DNA of 5,011 bases from an uncultured Sphingomonadaceae bacterium (GTDB taxonomy: Bacteria; Pseudomonadota; Alphaproteobacteria; Sphingomonadales; Sphingomonadaceae): the NCBI GenBank assembly GCA_937920575.1, contig CAKZSF010000300.1, forward strand, positions 1-5,011, given 5' to 3'. Below are positions 4,424 through 5,011 of this stretch, piece after piece. Position numbers and translations under genes: made by a program. The notes beneath the pieces were generated by a model. The model made no database searches and was not told where the DNA came from. It saw nothing but the letters and a program-made list of their open reading frames with translations. The stretch's first letter is position 1; each line of letters begins with the position of its first letter.

Positions 4424-5011
4424 TTAGGCAGCTTTGGTCAGTTTCTCAGCGGCAACGCTTACGCGGTTGCTGATTGGAACGACCGCGTCGTTAGCGATCT
4501 TGACCATTTTCTCGGTGTTCTTCGAACCGAACTCGACAGCGGCGTCGAAATTGCGACGAGCCAGCTTGCCTTGCAGTTGGAACAGATCCGTTGGTGATTT
4601 GATGCTGGCGAACTCTTTCATGTCAGCAGTGAACACGCCGTAGACTGACTTTACGTCCTCTACGTAATCTTTGCCCATGCCTTGAACACCTTCAGCAACG
4701 ATTTTGCCTGATTCGATCATGGCTTCGACGTTGGCTTTGTTGAATTCAACCAGATCACCAGCGAACTCGCCGCCTTTGCCGAAAACGGCTTTCGCGCGCT
4801 CTTGAACGTCAGCCATCATGTTGGTTGCAGTTGTTTCAGTTTTCTTTGCTTTAGCCATTGTGGTTTCCTTCACGTTGGAATTCTTTTTCTTCGGAGTGGT
4901 GCGCGCCGCTTTCTTGGCGGCGATTTTCTTAGGAGCAGCCTTGCGAGCAGGCGCTGGGCGAGCAGCTGCGGGCTTCTTTGCCGCAGCTTTCTTCGCAGGT
5001 ACCTTTTTCGC
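4424..5011 (-). CDS. Phasin family protein with lysine/alanine/proline-rich N-terminal region (5' end outside window)
   Basis: The frame is open from the TAA at 4424-4426 to the right edge, giving 195 visible residues. The last 144 are a phasin_2-type domain: mostly helical, with family-like segments FNKANVEAMIESGKI, GMGKDYVEDVKSVYG, SPTDLFQLQGKLARRNFDAA and PISNRVSVAAEKL. Phasins coat polyhydroxyalkanoate granules and control their size and number. The 51 residues before it hold 18 Lys/Arg, 16 Ala and 6 Pro in AKKP/PAKKA-like repeats, resembling histone H1-like tails that bind nucleic acid. An ATG at 4858 (MAKAKKTE) has AAGGA 7 bases upstream and could start a 144-residue short form; a GTG at 4873 overlaps that site. 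I prefer the long form because the extension is uninterrupted, compositionally protein-like, and known in sphingomonad phasins. If the short form is the only product, the upstream frame would need another explanation. The gene ends at its own terminator. Confidence 0.85.
   Translation of the reverse strand, partial: AKKVPAKKAAAKKPAAARPAPARKAAPKKIAAKKAARTTPKKKNSNVKETTMAKAKKTETTATNMMADVQERAKAVFGKGGEFAGDLVEFNKANVEAMIESGKIVAEGVQGMGKDYVEDVKSVYGVFTADMKEFASIKSPTDLFQLQGKLARRNFDAAVEFGSKNTEKMVKIANDAVVPISNRVSVAAEKLTKAA
4866..4870 (-). promoter_or_regulatory. Internal ribosome binding site within the phasin frame
   Basis: AAGGA on the minus strand, 7 bases before the ATG at 4858, is as good as any Shine-Dalgarno in the window. 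It sits inside the open frame that runs to the window edge, so it either marks the true start of a short phasin or produces a second, shorter isoform lacking the basic region. Confidence 0.5.

Noticed and set aside
4337..4643. Plus-strand open frames opposite the phasin
   Set aside because: They begin in the terminator or run antisense to the phasin domain, with no family features.
1..5011. CRISPR array, tRNA, rRNA, insertion sequence, phage or defence system
   Set aside because: No regularly spaced repeats, tRNA-like cloverleaf, transposase, integrase or defence-type protein was seen; the gene content is conserved core functions.

Overview
The window reads as a piece of an alphaproteobacterial chromosome, most likely Sphingomonadales (Erythrobacter-like). 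The reasons are a moderately high GC content, an LptF/LptG pair and a ClpS that look like sphingomonad versions, and a phasin with a lysine/alanine/proline-rich N-terminal region. The family placement rests on remembered family resemblance, not on a search. No mobile element, CRISPR array, rRNA or tRNA is visible.

Layout, left to right. Positions 1-138 (+) hold the last 45 codons of a probable fatty acid desaturase. All other genes lie on the minus strand. They are a small, extremely acidic predicted lipoprotein (282-554) with its own terminator, a candidate promoter and an operator-like inverted repeat; a GNAT acetyltransferase (757-1272); lptG (1278-2381); lptF (2371-3606); clpS (3745-4269); and a phasin whose 5' end lies beyond the right edge (4424-5011). 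No gap between genes exceeds about 200 bases.

How the genes fit together. lptF and lptG overlap by 11 bases, and the GNAT gene follows lptG after 5 bases, so lptF-lptG-GNAT looks like one transcription unit. LptF and LptG form the inner-membrane permease that, with LptB, extracts lipopolysaccharide (or an equivalent outer-membrane glycolipid) for export. ClpS delivers N-end-rule substrates to ClpAP. The phasin coats polyhydroxyalkanoate granules. The phasin ends at a strong terminator, so clpS probably has its own promoter. No clear terminator separates clpS from lptF.

The most interesting points are the in-frame basic extension of the phasin with a strong internal ribosome binding site, the compositionally extreme lipoprotein with a 30-bp inverted repeat over its candidate promoter, and the GNAT gene coupled to lptFG. 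I found no convincing evidence of a wholly new biological system; most of the window is conserved housekeeping content.
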